Source: a virus
Length of the DNA stretch: 29,991 bases
Direction: 5' to 3' (one strand)
Virus record (IMG/VR): IMGVR_UViG_3300005264_000044
Location: 1-29,991 of that record
The notes beneath the pieces were generated by a model that saw only the letters and a list, made by a program, of their open reading frames with translations, did not search any database and was not told the DNA's origin. The translations under genes and the position numbers were made by a program. Shown piece after piece: positions 1 through 7,980 of this stretch; the stretch's first letter is position 1; every line of letters begins with the position of its first letter.

Positions 1-1
1 A

Positions 2-244
2 ATGGTTTTGTTATATAAGTGTATTGATTGGGTATTGATTATGTTTGATAAGTTAGTAAGTTTAGTTGGCAGGTTATTACATATAGATAGTACATTGTGT
101 AATTTGGAATTTGATTTAGAGTCTTATTTGATTTATCGTAGGCGTATATGTTGTTTATCGTTTTTATTTTATATATGTTCATTGTTATTTGGTGTTTTTA
201 CAGGTGTAATTATCACAGATTTATTGGATTATATATTTAGTTAG
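2..244 (+). CDS. Small membrane protein, possibly 5'-truncated
   Basis: I do not recognise this gene. The frame is open from the window edge, so the real start may lie upstream. An internal ATG at 41 (MFDKLVSLVG) is an alternative start. Neither ATG has a clear ribosome binding site. The C-terminal half holds one strongly hydrophobic stretch, roughly residues 50-78, flanked on its N side by three arginines (YRRRICC), which suggests one membrane-spanning helix. It precedes another small hydrophobic ORF and the terminase small subunit. A lysis or superinfection role is possible from position and topology, but nothing in the sequence shows it. Confidence 0.45.
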   Translation: MVLLYKCIDWVLIMFDKLVSLVGRLLHIDSTLCNLEFDLESYLIYRRRICCLSFLFYICSLLFGVFTGVIITDLLDYIFS

Positions 245-256
245 TTATATGTTGTT

Positions 257-427
257 ATGTTATTGTTATTTATTTTTTTTATTTTATTATTTTTAATTTA
301 TTTTTATTATTTAATACAGAGTTTTATTCATGTATTTTTAAAGGGTATATTTTTAGGTATATTTGCTGTATTTTTATTTATATTTACCATATACATATTT
401 TGTATATATAGTGGGTTATTTAATTAG
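257..427 (+). CDS. Very small hydrophobic protein (56 aa)
   Basis: A 56-codon frame from ATG 257 to TAG 425-427 encodes an almost wholly hydrophobic peptide. There are two hydrophobic segments, about residues 2-19 and 30-50, with a short polar turn (IQSFIHV) and one lysine between them, so two membrane helices are plausible. No Shine-Dalgarno sequence is visible. The DNA is T-rich, and T-rich DNA alone yields Phe/Leu/Ile codons, so this could be chance. The uninterrupted frame filling the gap between neighbouring genes favours a real gene only weakly. Confidence 0.35.
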   Translation: MLLLFIFFILLFLIYFYYLIQSFIHVFLKGIFLGIFAVFLFIFTIYIFCIYSGLFN

Positions 428-455
428 TTGATTAGTTAATTAGGGGGGGTATTTT

Positions 456-941
456 ATGTTAGAGGGGTTAGGTAAGAAGCGTAAGTTAGTATTAAAGAGT
501 AAGGTTAAGCGTTTTAAGCGTAGTAAGGATAAGTGTTTACGTGCTGGTTGTAATAAGCGGGCATTAGTGGGTAGTAGTTATTGTAGTTTACATGGTGAGA
601 TAGAAGTAGGTGAGATAGATAGGGATGATAGTTTATTAATATATACGGGTAAGTATAGGGCTGATTTTCATCCTATGGAGTTTATTAAGCATAGTACGGA
701 GGGGTTGAGTTTAGTAGAGGTAGCAGCGAAGTTTAAGGTTAGTGTAGGAACAATAGAGGGTTGGTGTGGTAAGTATAAAGAGATGGGGTTGGCATTTGAG
801 GTAGGAAAGGCTATGCATGAGTCTTGGTGGTTAAGTAAAGGTAAGGATGGGTTAGAGAGTCGGAGTTTTAATACGCATTTGTATAAGTTTTTAACAGCTA
901 AGGTAGATGCCGAGGAATGGAGTTCTGGTTTTAATGATTGA
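456..941 (+). CDS. terS: Terminase small subunit
   Basis: This is probably the DNA-recognition subunit of the packaging terminase, which binds the packaging site and hands DNA to the large subunit. The N-terminus is very basic (residues 6-30) and is followed by a putative zinc-binding C-x4-C-x10-C-x2-H group (residues 28-47). A helix-turn-helix-like segment follows (LSLVEVAAKFKVSVGTIEGW, about residues 84-103). The C-terminus resembles small terminase subunits of the type that ends in an 'FNTHLYKFLTAK' helix. A strong AGGGGGGG ribosome site (442-449) lies 6 bases before the ATG. It sits two genes upstream of the large subunit, the expected position. Its lysine codons are nearly all AAG, unlike genes downstream. 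The assignment rests on the HTH, size and context. Confidence 0.75.
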   Translation: MLEGLGKKRKLVLKSKVKRFKRSKDKCLRAGCNKRALVGSSYCSLHGEIEVGEIDRDDSLLIYTGKYRADFHPMEFIKHSTEGLSLVEVAAKFKVSVGTIEGWCGKYKEMGLAFEVGKAMHESWWLSKGKDGLESRSFNTHLYKFLTAKVDAEEWSSGFND

Positions 942-1230
942 TAATATTTTGTTTATTTTGATTATTTGTTTATATTAGTTATATTTGCTGTATTGGATCA
1001 TTTTGATATTATTTGATATTTTATGCTTGTAACTTTATTTTATTATGTTATATTTAGGTTAAGAGTTATGTTTTTACCTGATTTGAGTATTTTTGGGTTT
1101 ATTTTAATTTTTTTGTTATGTAGAGTACTTTATGTTATCTAAATTTTATTATTTATTTATTTTACATAACTTTATTATATATTTATGGTGATTTTATTTG
1201 TATATTTAGTACAATTAAAAAGGTTTTGTT
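942..1230 (+). other. T-rich intergenic region, no clear gene
   Basis: About 290 bases of T-rich sequence lie between the small terminase gene and the next ORF. The longest item seen is a 24-codon hydrophobic frame, ATG 1068 to TAA 1142, with no convincing ribosome site. I see no strong promoter, tRNA or long hairpin. It could contain the packaging (pac or cos) site, which often lies in or near terS, but no motif shows it. Confidence 0.4.
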
Positions 1231-1803
1231 ATGTTGAGATTAGTTAGGGACGTAAAAGTAAGGAAGCCAAGGTATTTAAGGGGTAATTTAGTTTTAAAAA
1301 GAGTTGTTTTGGTGAAATTACCCAAAATTTTAGCTTATTACAAGACTTTAGAGTGTAAAAGGGTACTTCAATTATATGGTTATAAGTATAGGCGTAAGAA
1401 TTGGGAGTATCTTCGTGAGCAAAAGAGAATTTGGACGAAAAAGGATCAAGAATTACGTAATTCTGGTTTAAAGCCTAAGCGTATTCGTGTTTATAAGCCT
1501 AAACGTATGAGTGGTACAAGAGAGACGAGAAATTGGTATCATAATAATAGGTATAGTGAGAATAGTTATGTAAGGTACAAGATTCAGAACACGTCATTGT
1601 ATGTAAACAGTAATGTAAAAGAGAAAAAAAAATTATTATTTAACGATCTTGATTATTTACGTGATTTTAGTAAACGAGTAAGTACAAGGTATTTTAGGAA
1701 AAACAAGAATATATCTGGTGAGAAAAAGAGGTTAATTAAGAGAAGTTTATTATATTTTAAGGAAAAAGAAGAAGTACAAACTGATGGGGTTATTGAAGTA
1801 TGA
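1231..1803 (+). CDS. Basic hypothetical protein between terS and terL
   Basis: This 190-residue protein is rich in lysine, arginine and tyrosine along its whole length, with no recognisable domain, signal peptide or membrane segment. Its stop overlaps the large terminase start (ATGA-type overlap at 1800-1803), so the two are probably translationally coupled. The ribosome site is weak (AAAAAGG near 1216-1222). A nucleic-acid-binding or packaging-accessory role would suit the charge and position, but this is inference only. Confidence 0.6.
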   Translation: MLRLVRDVKVRKPRYLRGNLVLKRVVLVKLPKILAYYKTLECKRVLQLYGYKYRRKNWEYLREQKRIWTKKDQELRNSGLKPKRIRVYKPKRMSGTRETRNWYHNNRYSENSYVRYKIQNTSLYVNSNVKEKKKLLFNDLDYLRDFSKRVSTRYFRKNKNISGEKKRLIKRSLLYFKEKEEVQTDGVIEV

Positions 1804-4664
1804 AAAAACCGAATATAATTTGGCAACCGTTTCCTGGTAGTCAAACAAAGTTCTTGTCTTGTCCTGTTTGGGAGTGTTTATATACAGGAAGTCGCGGAAA
1901 CGGGAAGAAAATTCCCAACTATTCTAAGGTGTTATGTAAATCAGGTTATAAAAGAATTGATGAATTAATACTTGGGGAGTTAGTGTATTCAAGTGATGGT
2001 AATTTGTATCCTGTAACAGGTATTTTCCCACAAGGTATATCCAGAATTTATAATGTTGTATTTCAGGATAAACGTATTAGTAAAACAGGTGATGAACATC
2101 TTTGGTTAGTACGTGATAGACAGCAAAAAATGAGTGTTGTTAGTACTATACAGATGTACCCGAAAATAAAAACAGGAAAGCCTGGAAAATATGAATACAA
2201 ATATAAAGTACCTAATTGTAAGCCTATACAGTATCCAGAAGTACAATTACCGCTTGATCCGTATATGTTAGGTTGTTTAATTAGTGAGGGGTCATTAACA
2301 TTAAAGACACCAAGATTAGCAACATCAAATCAATTTATATTAGATTATTTTAAGAAAAAATTACCTGAATTTGAAATTAAAAAACAAGAAGATGGAAATG
2401 TTAATCACACGATTGTTGATAAAAATAAAACAGGTGATTATTTTCCATCTGTTCCCAAAAGAGATTATGCTTATTCACGTAATAGATTAAATGAAGTTAT
2501 TGAATTTTTAGGGTTAAACGTCACTTGCAAGTTTAAATTTATTCCTGATATGTATAAAACAGCATCCGTACAGCAAAGGTTAGATTTATTATGTGGTTTA
2601 ATGGACACTGATGGGTGTATCACTACAGGTGGGCATGCTGAATTTACATCTTCAAGTAAAGTTTTAATAAATGACGTGAAAAATTTATGTAGAAGTCTTG
2701 GAATACGCTGTCAATTATCTTATGATAAACGTATTGGAAGAAAACATGAAATTAAAGGTGTATCTTGTACATATAAAAATAAAATTTATCGTTTATTTAT
2801 AAACACAAAACAAATAATTGCTAAAGATCCTAAAAAGATACAGCGTTGTTTAAAAAAGCCTGAAACAATATCTCAAAAATATATTAGTATAGTTGATATT
2901 GAAAAGACAGAAGAATTTACAGACATGACTTGTATAAGTGTAGATAGTCCCGATAATACATTTATCATAGATGATTTTGTAGTAACACATAATACAGATT
3001 GTTTGGTCATGGATTATTTACAAGACGTGGGAAAAGGATATGGTGCAGATTATCGTGGATTAATTTTAAGAGAAGCAACAACGGAACTTGAAGATGTTAT
3101 TGCTAAGACGAAAAAATGGATTCCACTAATATTTCCAACTGCTAAATTTAATAACACTAAAAAGGTATGGACATTTAAAGATGGTGAGACATTACGGTTA
3201 AGTTATGCAAGAACTTTGTCTGACTACTTTAATTTCCACGGCTGGGAAATTTCATTTTGTGGTTTCGAGGAATTGACATCATGGGCGTTTCCTGAATTAT
3301 ATTTAAAGTTAATGAGTATAAATAGATGTTCTAACCCTAAAGTACCTAAAAAGTATAGGGCTACTTGTAATTCAAGTGGACCTGGGTTTGGTTGGGTAAA
3401 AGAACGTTTTATAAATTCAGGCAAACCTGGAGAAGTTATTACAGACGAGCAAGGTATGGAAAGAACATACGTAATGGGTATGTTAGATGAGAATAAGGCT
3501 TTATTAGAGGCTGATCCTCAATATAAAGCTAAGTTAGAAAGTATGACAAAAGATGACGATTTATTGTATAAGTCTTGGGTATTAGGTTCTTGGGATTTAA
3601 TAATGGGTGGATTCTTTACTGATGTTTGGAGACCTAAAATTCATGTATTAAAGCATTTTACTATTCCTAAGTCTTGGCATTTATATAGAAGTTTTGATTG
3701 GGGTTCGTCAAAACCTTGGGCTGTAACGTATATTGCTGAATCAAATGGTGAGCAACCAAAAGGTGATAATTTACCTTATATTCCAAGAGGTTCTTGCATT
3801 ATTGTAAATGAAATATATGGTTGGAACGGTAAAGTTAATCAAGGTGATATGGCAACATCACAAGAAATATCTGAACGTGTTTTACAAGTTGACAGGAATA
3901 TGTTAATAGAATATGGTATTAAATGTATGCCGGGACCTGCTGATACATCTATTTGGGATGTGCGAGATGGTAGTTCTATTGCAAATAATTTAGCCAGTCA
4001 TGGTTGTCATTGGACACGAGCATATAAAGGAAGTGGGTCAAGAATTGCTGGTTGGTCTTTAATTAGGCAAATGTTGGGTGCAGCGAAAAGGCAGGATTTA
4101 GAATCCCCACATTTATATTTTTTTGAGCAAGCCAAGCATCATATTAGAACATTACCTATGATGCAACGTGATCAGAAAAAACCTGAAGATCTTGCAACCG
4201 AGGGGGAGGACCACTGTTTTGCATATGATACTGAAATTATAACATCTAAAGGTATTGAAAAAATAGGTGATTTAGTAGGAACAACAGGAAAAGTATTAAC
4301 TTTAAATAATTTTTATACTGATTTTTATTCTTGTAGATTAATTAAAAAACAAGTAAAGATGTTAAAAGTAACATTTACTGATTATAGTTCTTATAATTGC
4401 ACACCAGATCATAAATTTTTTACAACAAAAGGTTTAATTGAAATACAATATTTAGATAAGAATACAGAATTTATAGAATCGGTTTTAAAAATAAAGAAGA
4501 TAGAACCATGTGAGGAATTACAAGATAGTTATTGTTTAGAAGCTAAAGATACACATGTTTTTGCATTAAGTAATGGTGTGATAGTAGCCAATTGCATGGA
4601 CTCTATGAGATACGGACTTGCAAGGAAAATGACAAGGATAAAACGTAAGAAAGTACGTATATAA
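1800..4664 (+). CDS. terL: Terminase large subunit precursor with two inteins
   Basis: This is the ATPase-nuclease motor that pumps DNA into the prohead through the portal and cuts it to length. The precursor has 954 residues. Removing the two inteins (37-398 and 806-931) leaves 466 residues, normal for this family. Extein motifs: Walker A reads GSRGNGK (30-36) joined to T399; Walker B ends in FEE (E490, E491); a coupling motif follows at CNSSGPG. In the C-terminal nuclease, D633 (SFDWG), D715 (GPADTS) and D934 (EDH-CMDSMRYG) give the RNase H-like acidic triad. Both inteins therefore interrupt active-site motifs, so splicing should be required for packaging. The start overlaps the preceding gene. 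Confidence 0.93.
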   Translation: MKKPNIIWQPFPGSQTKFLSCPVWECLYTGSRGNGKKIPNYSKVLCKSGYKRIDELILGELVYSSDGNLYPVTGIFPQGISRIYNVVFQDKRISKTGDEHLWLVRDRQQKMSVVSTIQMYPKIKTGKPGKYEYKYKVPNCKPIQYPEVQLPLDPYMLGCLISEGSLTLKTPRLATSNQFILDYFKKKLPEFEIKKQEDGNVNHTIVDKNKTGDYFPSVPKRDYAYSRNRLNEVIEFLGLNVTCKFKFIPDMYKTASVQQRLDLLCGLMDTDGCITTGGHAEFTSSSKVLINDVKNLCRSLGIRCQLSYDKRIGRKHEIKGVSCTYKNKIYRLFINTKQIIAKDPKKIQRCLKKPETISQKYISIVDIEKTEEFTDMTCISVDSPDNTFIIDDFVVTHNTDCLVMDYLQDVGKGYGADYRGLILREATTELEDVIAKTKKWIPLIFPTAKFNNTKKVWTFKDGETLRLSYARTLSDYFNFHGWEISFCGFEELTSWAFPELYLKLMSINRCSNPKVPKKYRATCNSSGPGFGWVKERFINSGKPGEVITDEQGMERTYVMGMLDENKALLEADPQYKAKLESMTKDDDLLYKSWVLGSWDLIMGGFFTDVWRPKIHVLKHFTIPKSWHLYRSFDWGSSKPWAVTYIAESNGEQPKGDNLPYIPRGSCIIVNEIYGWNGKVNQGDMATSQEISERVLQVDRNMLIEYGIKCMPGPADTSIWDVRDGSSIANNLASHGCHWTRAYKGSGSRIAGWSLIRQMLGAAKRQDLESPHLYFFEQAKHHIRTLPMMQRDQKKPEDLATEGEDHCFAYDTEIITSKGIEKIGDLVGTTGKVLTLNNFYTDFYSCRLIKKQVKMLKVTFTDYSSYNCTPDHKFFTTKGLIEIQYLDKNTEFIESVLKIKKIEPCEELQDSYCLEAKDTHVFALSNGVIVANCMDSMRYGLARKMTRIKRKKVRI
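1908..2993 (+). mobile_element. Class 3-like intein with LAGLIDADG domain in TerL Walker A
   Basis: This in-frame 362-residue insertion (residues 37-398) splits the Walker A motif exactly between GNGK and T399. Its first residue is lysine (KIPNYSKVL), not Cys, Ser or Ala, so the usual first acyl shift is impossible. It carries what look like the three class 3 markers: Trp102 in block B (GDEHLW), Cys378 in block F (DMTCISVDSPD) and Thr396 in the terminal VVTHN, followed by extein Thr399. Known class 3 inteins start splicing from the block F Cys. Two dodecapeptide motifs, LGCLISEG (157-164) and CGLMDTDG (265-272), mark a LAGLIDADG homing endonuclease with both acidic residues kept. Confidence 0.88.
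4215..4592 (+). mobile_element. Mini-intein in the TerL nuclease domain
   Basis: This 126-residue insertion (residues 806-931) begins CFAYDTEIITSKG, a classic block A with Cys1. It has block B with TPDH (CTPDHKFF), block F (YCLEAKDTHVFAL) and ends VIVAN before extein Cys932. No endonuclease domain is present, and the size is that of a minimal splicing domain. The penultimate residue is Ala instead of the usual His, a known variation that may slow Asn cyclisation. It interrupts the nuclease motif EDH-CMDSMRYG. A free-standing HNH gene begins 140 bases downstream and might provide homing. Confidence 0.87.
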
Positions 4665-4677
4665 AGGAATAAATAAC

Positions 4678-4706
4678 TTGACTTTTCTAATATACTCTGT
4701 TATGGT
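4678..4706 (+). promoter_or_regulatory. Putative promoter for the HNH gene
   Basis: TTGACT (4678-4683), a 17-base spacer and TATGGT (4701-4706) lie in the short gap after terL. Transcription would start near 4713, just ahead of the HNH gene and, through it, the portal gene. This is sequence match only. Confidence 0.5.
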
Positions 4707-4731
4707 TTATTTAATATTAATTTTTTAAACA

Positions 4732-5367
4732 ATGAGAGTGTACATGAAAAAGGTTACGGTTATTTCTGATACAAAGCAAAAGTTTAATGGTATTGTCTAT
4801 TATAAGTGTGGAGAGTATTTTCAAAAAAATGATAAAAGATTACATAGAAAAGTGTGGTTATATCATTTTGGTAAAATACCAAAAGGATTATGCATACACC
4901 ATATAGATGAAAATAAAGAAAATAATCAAATTGATAACTTGTCATTAATGACAAAAAAGAAACATACAAATTTACACTTATTTGGAAAACCAAAACAATT
5001 ATCAGAAAAGTGTTTACTTGAAGCAGCAAAATGGCATAAAAGTAAAGAGGGTAAAGAATGGCACAAAGAACATTATGAAGAAAACAAGGATAATCTTCAT
5101 AAGGATCATAAAAGGTATTGCATGAATTGTGATAAACGTATTCTTTCAAGACGTAAGAATCAAAACACATTTTGTTCTGGTGCTTGTAAAACAAAATATA
5201 GAAGAAGACAAGGATTAGATAATATTGAAAAAGAATGTGAGATTTGTTCTACTTTATTTACCAGCAATAAATATGATAAAACAAAAACATGTTCTCGTAA
5301 GTGCACAATGAAATTAATTTCACGTAAAAAATTAATAAAGTTAAATAAAAAAGGAAAAGTATTATGA
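4732..5367 (+). CDS. Free-standing HNH homing endonuclease
   Basis: Likely a site-specific DNA endonuclease. The N-terminal half holds the HNH (ββα-metal) fold typical of phage-borne enzymes: LHRKVWLYHFGKIP, then the HHID core (about residues 61-64), then N..NNQIDNLSLMT and H..LH. The C-terminal half has two Cys4 zinc-knuckle-like groups (C-x2-C ... C-x3-C, about residues 126-150 and 168-191), probably for DNA contact. ATG 4732 has no ribosome site; ATG 4744 (MKKVTVIS) follows GAGAGTG and may be the true start. Its stop overlaps the portal start by 4 bases, so it is embedded in the packaging operon. AAA-rich codon use matches the inteins and other endonucleases here. Confidence 0.85.
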   Translation: MRVYMKKVTVISDTKQKFNGIVYYKCGEYFQKNDKRLHRKVWLYHFGKIPKGLCIHHIDENKENNQIDNLSLMTKKKHTNLHLFGKPKQLSEKCLLEAAKWHKSKEGKEWHKEHYEENKDNLHKDHKRYCMNCDKRILSRRKNQNTFCSGACKTKYRRRQGLDNIEKECEICSTLFTSNKYDKTKTCSRKCTMKLISRKKLIKLNKKGKVL

Positions 5368-7034
5368 ATATTATTACACAACAAAGTGTAGATGGAAGTG
5401 CATCATCTGTAAGTAATCAGCATCCCGATTATAATAATTTTATTAAGTCATGGTCTAAAATTAGGGATTGCTTGGCGGGTGAGGACATGATTAAGTCTAA
5501 AACGGTACAATATTTACCACGACCAGCAGGAATGTCTGGTGAATATGCTGATGCTTATGATTCTTATATTGAACGTGCCCATTTTCCTTTAGTTACAGGT
5601 TATGCATTATCAGGTGCATTAGGTGTTATTATTACAAAAATGCCTGAATTTAATGTACCCCCACAATTAGAGTACATATTAAAAACGGCAACTAAAGATG
5701 GTAAAACTTTACAACAATTATTTTTAGATATTATTATTGAGATATTTCAAACAGGGCGTGTCCCTTTATTAGTGGATGTTTTAGAGGGAACAAACGAATT
5801 TAGGTTTGTACAATATAAGGCAGAGAATTTTATTAATTGGAAAACGTCAGCGTTTAAAGCTATTGAGTCAGCAGAGGACAATTTAATTCTTGGTGTTTTA
5901 AAAGAAGCAGCTCCAACTACTACTGATATTTTTTCTCATGTTACAGACGATTTTTATAGAGTTTTATTTTTAAATGAAAATGGTGACTATGAAACACGTT
6001 TATATGGTGATGGTATTCATATTGAGGAAACAGCAGTTGTACCAACCCACATGGGTACAACTTTACAAGAAATACCATTAGTTTTAGCTGGTTCGATTAA
6101 TAACTCATTTGAAATGCAACCAATACCATTAGTAGCAGTTGCAAACTGTTCTATTCAAATTTATAGAAAAGAAGCTGACTTAGCTAATTCGGAATTTTTA
6201 TCCTGTAATCCAACATTAGTTTTAGTTGGAGCATCAAATGATGATGATTTACCAAATGTTGTTGGTTCGTCAGTTATGATGGTTATTCCAAATGAATCTG
6301 CAAGAGTTTTTTACACTAAAACTGATACTGCTGCATTATCTCATGTAAAAAATCATATAAATGATTTATATGAGGAAGCTATTAGACATGGTGTTAGTAT
6401 TTTGGATGCACGAAAAGGTGTTGAATCAGCAGAAGCATTAAGAATTAGACAAAGTACACAATCAGCCAGTATTTATAGTATTTATTTATCAGCAATAAAT
6501 ACTATTAAAAAAGGGTTACAAATTATGTGTACATGGTCAGGTGCTAATGCTGATGATATTATTATTGATGCACCGTCAACACTTGTTACTGGTTTAGCAG
6601 ACGCATCAGTACTAAAAGAGGTTGTTGAGGGTTTTGGTAAGGGTGTTGTTCCACTTCCTGCTGTACACTCTTATTTAATCAGTTCTGATCTACTTGATTC
6701 ATCTGTTGGGTTTGAGGAGTATATTGAAGCCTTAGATGCTTACAGAGATTATATTGTACCAGAAAAAGAATTGGGTAATGAAGAACTTGTTGATGAAGAT
6801 GGTAATGTGATAGAGAAGGGTGAAACATTAGATGAAGATGTTTCTATTAATGAGAATGGTACTATTTTAGATGATGAAGAGGAGGGATATGATGGTATTT
6901 TAGATGAGGAAGAGGAATATGATGATGGTGAAGTAGATTTAAAGAAGAAGAAAAAGAGGAAAAAGAAGAAAAAAGGAAAAATTACCAAAGAAATATTAAA
7001 AGCAAGTGAAGGTAAAGAAAACAGTAGTGTATAG
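5364..7034 (+). CDS. Portal protein (DUF4055-like)
   Basis: This protein likely forms the ring at one head vertex through which the terminase pumps DNA and to which the tail attaches. The 556 residues resemble the DUF4055 portal family: an N-terminal W.KIRDCLAGE segment, YLPRPAGM, a Y..YIERAHFPLVTGYALSG stretch and FQTGRVPLLVDV, in the expected order. The last 100 or so residues are low-complexity: acidic (EEE, DDD), then a run of about ten lysines and arginines near 530-545. These suggest a flexible tail, perhaps inside the head. The ribosome site AAAAAAGGAAAAG lies just before the ATG, which overlaps the HNH stop. The position between terminase and scaffold fits. Confidence 0.85.
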   Translation: MNIITQQSVDGSASSVSNQHPDYNNFIKSWSKIRDCLAGEDMIKSKTVQYLPRPAGMSGEYADAYDSYIERAHFPLVTGYALSGALGVIITKMPEFNVPPQLEYILKTATKDGKTLQQLFLDIIIEIFQTGRVPLLVDVLEGTNEFRFVQYKAENFINWKTSAFKAIESAEDNLILGVLKEAAPTTTDIFSHVTDDFYRVLFLNENGDYETRLYGDGIHIEETAVVPTHMGTTLQEIPLVLAGSINNSFEMQPIPLVAVANCSIQIYRKEADLANSEFLSCNPTLVLVGASNDDDLPNVVGSSVMMVIPNESARVFYTKTDTAALSHVKNHINDLYEEAIRHGVSILDARKGVESAEALRIRQSTQSASIYSIYLSAINTIKKGLQIMCTWSGANADDIIIDAPSTLVTGLADASVLKEVVEGFGKGVVPLPAVHSYLISSDLLDSSVGFEEYIEALDAYRDYIVPEKELGNEELVDEDGNVIEKGETLDEDVSINENGTILDDEEEGYDGILDEEEEYDDGEVDLKKKKKRKKKKKGKITKEILKASEGKENSSV

Positions 7035-7086
7035 TAGTATTTAACAATTTTTAATAAACCCTTGGGGGTCTCCAGGAGGAGGAAAT

Positions 7087-7860
7087 ATGGATTTTACATT
7101 TATCACAGATGAAGAATTAAGAAAAAAGGCTATTGAGGCACATGAGTCAGAAATGGCGGAAATTAAAGATACAATGAAAACAGAATTTAAAAGTGATATG
7201 CAATCAGCTATTGATGAAGCTGTACAAGGCTTAAAGTCTAAAAACAATGAACTTTTAGATGAAAAAAAGAAAATATCTTCTACATTGAAAAATTTTGAAG
7301 ATATTGATCCTGAAAAAGCAAAAGAGGCATTAAAATTTTTAGAAGAAAATGAAGATGCAAGATTAATTCGAGATGGTAAAATTGATGAACTACTTGATAG
7401 GCGTACATCTCAAATGAGATCTGATCATGAAGCAAAAACAAAAGAAATTAGTGATGAACTATTAAAAGCAACTCAACAAGGAACTTTGTATGAAGGATTA
7501 TATAAAGCAAAAATTGTTGAAGATGCCATACGTGCTGAAGCACATAAAGCAAAAGTACGACCAGAAGCTATTAAGGATATTTTATTACGAGGAAAAAGTG
7601 TTTTTTCTTTAAGTGAAGATGGAAAAACAGTTGAATCAAGAGATAAAAATACTGGTAAATTAACTAAAACAGCAGACGATAAAGTTTTGACAACTACTAA
7701 TTGGCTTGAAGGATTAAAAAAAGAGTCACCACATTATTGGATGCAATCTAATTCTGCAAATGCTTATGGAAACCATAATACTGGTGATCGAAATGAAGCT
7801 ATGATTAGAGCAGCAAATTCTGGTGATATGGAGGCATTCCGAAAACTTAGAGAAAAATAA
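7087..7860 (+). CDS. Capsid scaffolding protein
   Basis: Likely the internal scaffold that nucleates and shapes the prohead and is then removed. The 257 residues are highly charged and mostly helical, with probable coiled coil in residues 10-75 and 90-150 (heptad-like spacing of Leu/Ile/Ala among Glu/Lys). The C-terminal segment (about 205-257) is less regular and ends in basic, helix-forming KLREK, as in scaffolds that bind coat through a basic C-terminal helix. A very strong ribosome site, AGGAGGAGG, is centred about 10 bases before the ATG, fitting high expression. Its place after portal and before coat is standard. No catalytic protease residues are apparent. Confidence 0.8.
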   Translation: MDFTFITDEELRKKAIEAHESEMAEIKDTMKTEFKSDMQSAIDEAVQGLKSKNNELLDEKKKISSTLKNFEDIDPEKAKEALKFLEENEDARLIRDGKIDELLDRRTSQMRSDHEAKTKEISDELLKATQQGTLYEGLYKAKIVEDAIRAEAHKAKVRPEAIKDILLRGKSVFSLSEDGKTVESRDKNTGKLTKTADDKVLTTTNWLEGLKKESPHYWMQSNSANAYGNHNTGDRNEAMIRAANSGDMEAFRKLREK

Positions 7861-7899
7861 ATAAAAAGTATAAAAAAAGTATAAAAAAGTATTAATTTA

Positions 7900-7937
7900 T
7901 TGACATTAAGATATTTTTACATTAATATCTTAATGTC
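7900..7937 (+). promoter_or_regulatory. Promoter overlapped by a 13-bp palindrome
   Basis: TTGACA (7900-7905), a 17-base spacer and TAATAT (7923-7928) form a near-consensus promoter. A perfect 13-bp inverted repeat (7902-7914 with 7925-7937, 10-base loop) covers almost the whole element. It may be a protein operator, or a terminator for the scaffold transcript, although no long T run follows. It would drive the lysine-rich gene at 7981. Confidence 0.6.
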
Positions 7938-7980
7938 TTGTTCTTAATGACCTTAAATTTTTAAACGAAAGGAAAGTATC

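Noticed and set aside
1068-1142. 24-codon hydrophobic ORF
   Set aside because: Too short, with no ribosome site, in T-rich DNA where such frames arise by chance.
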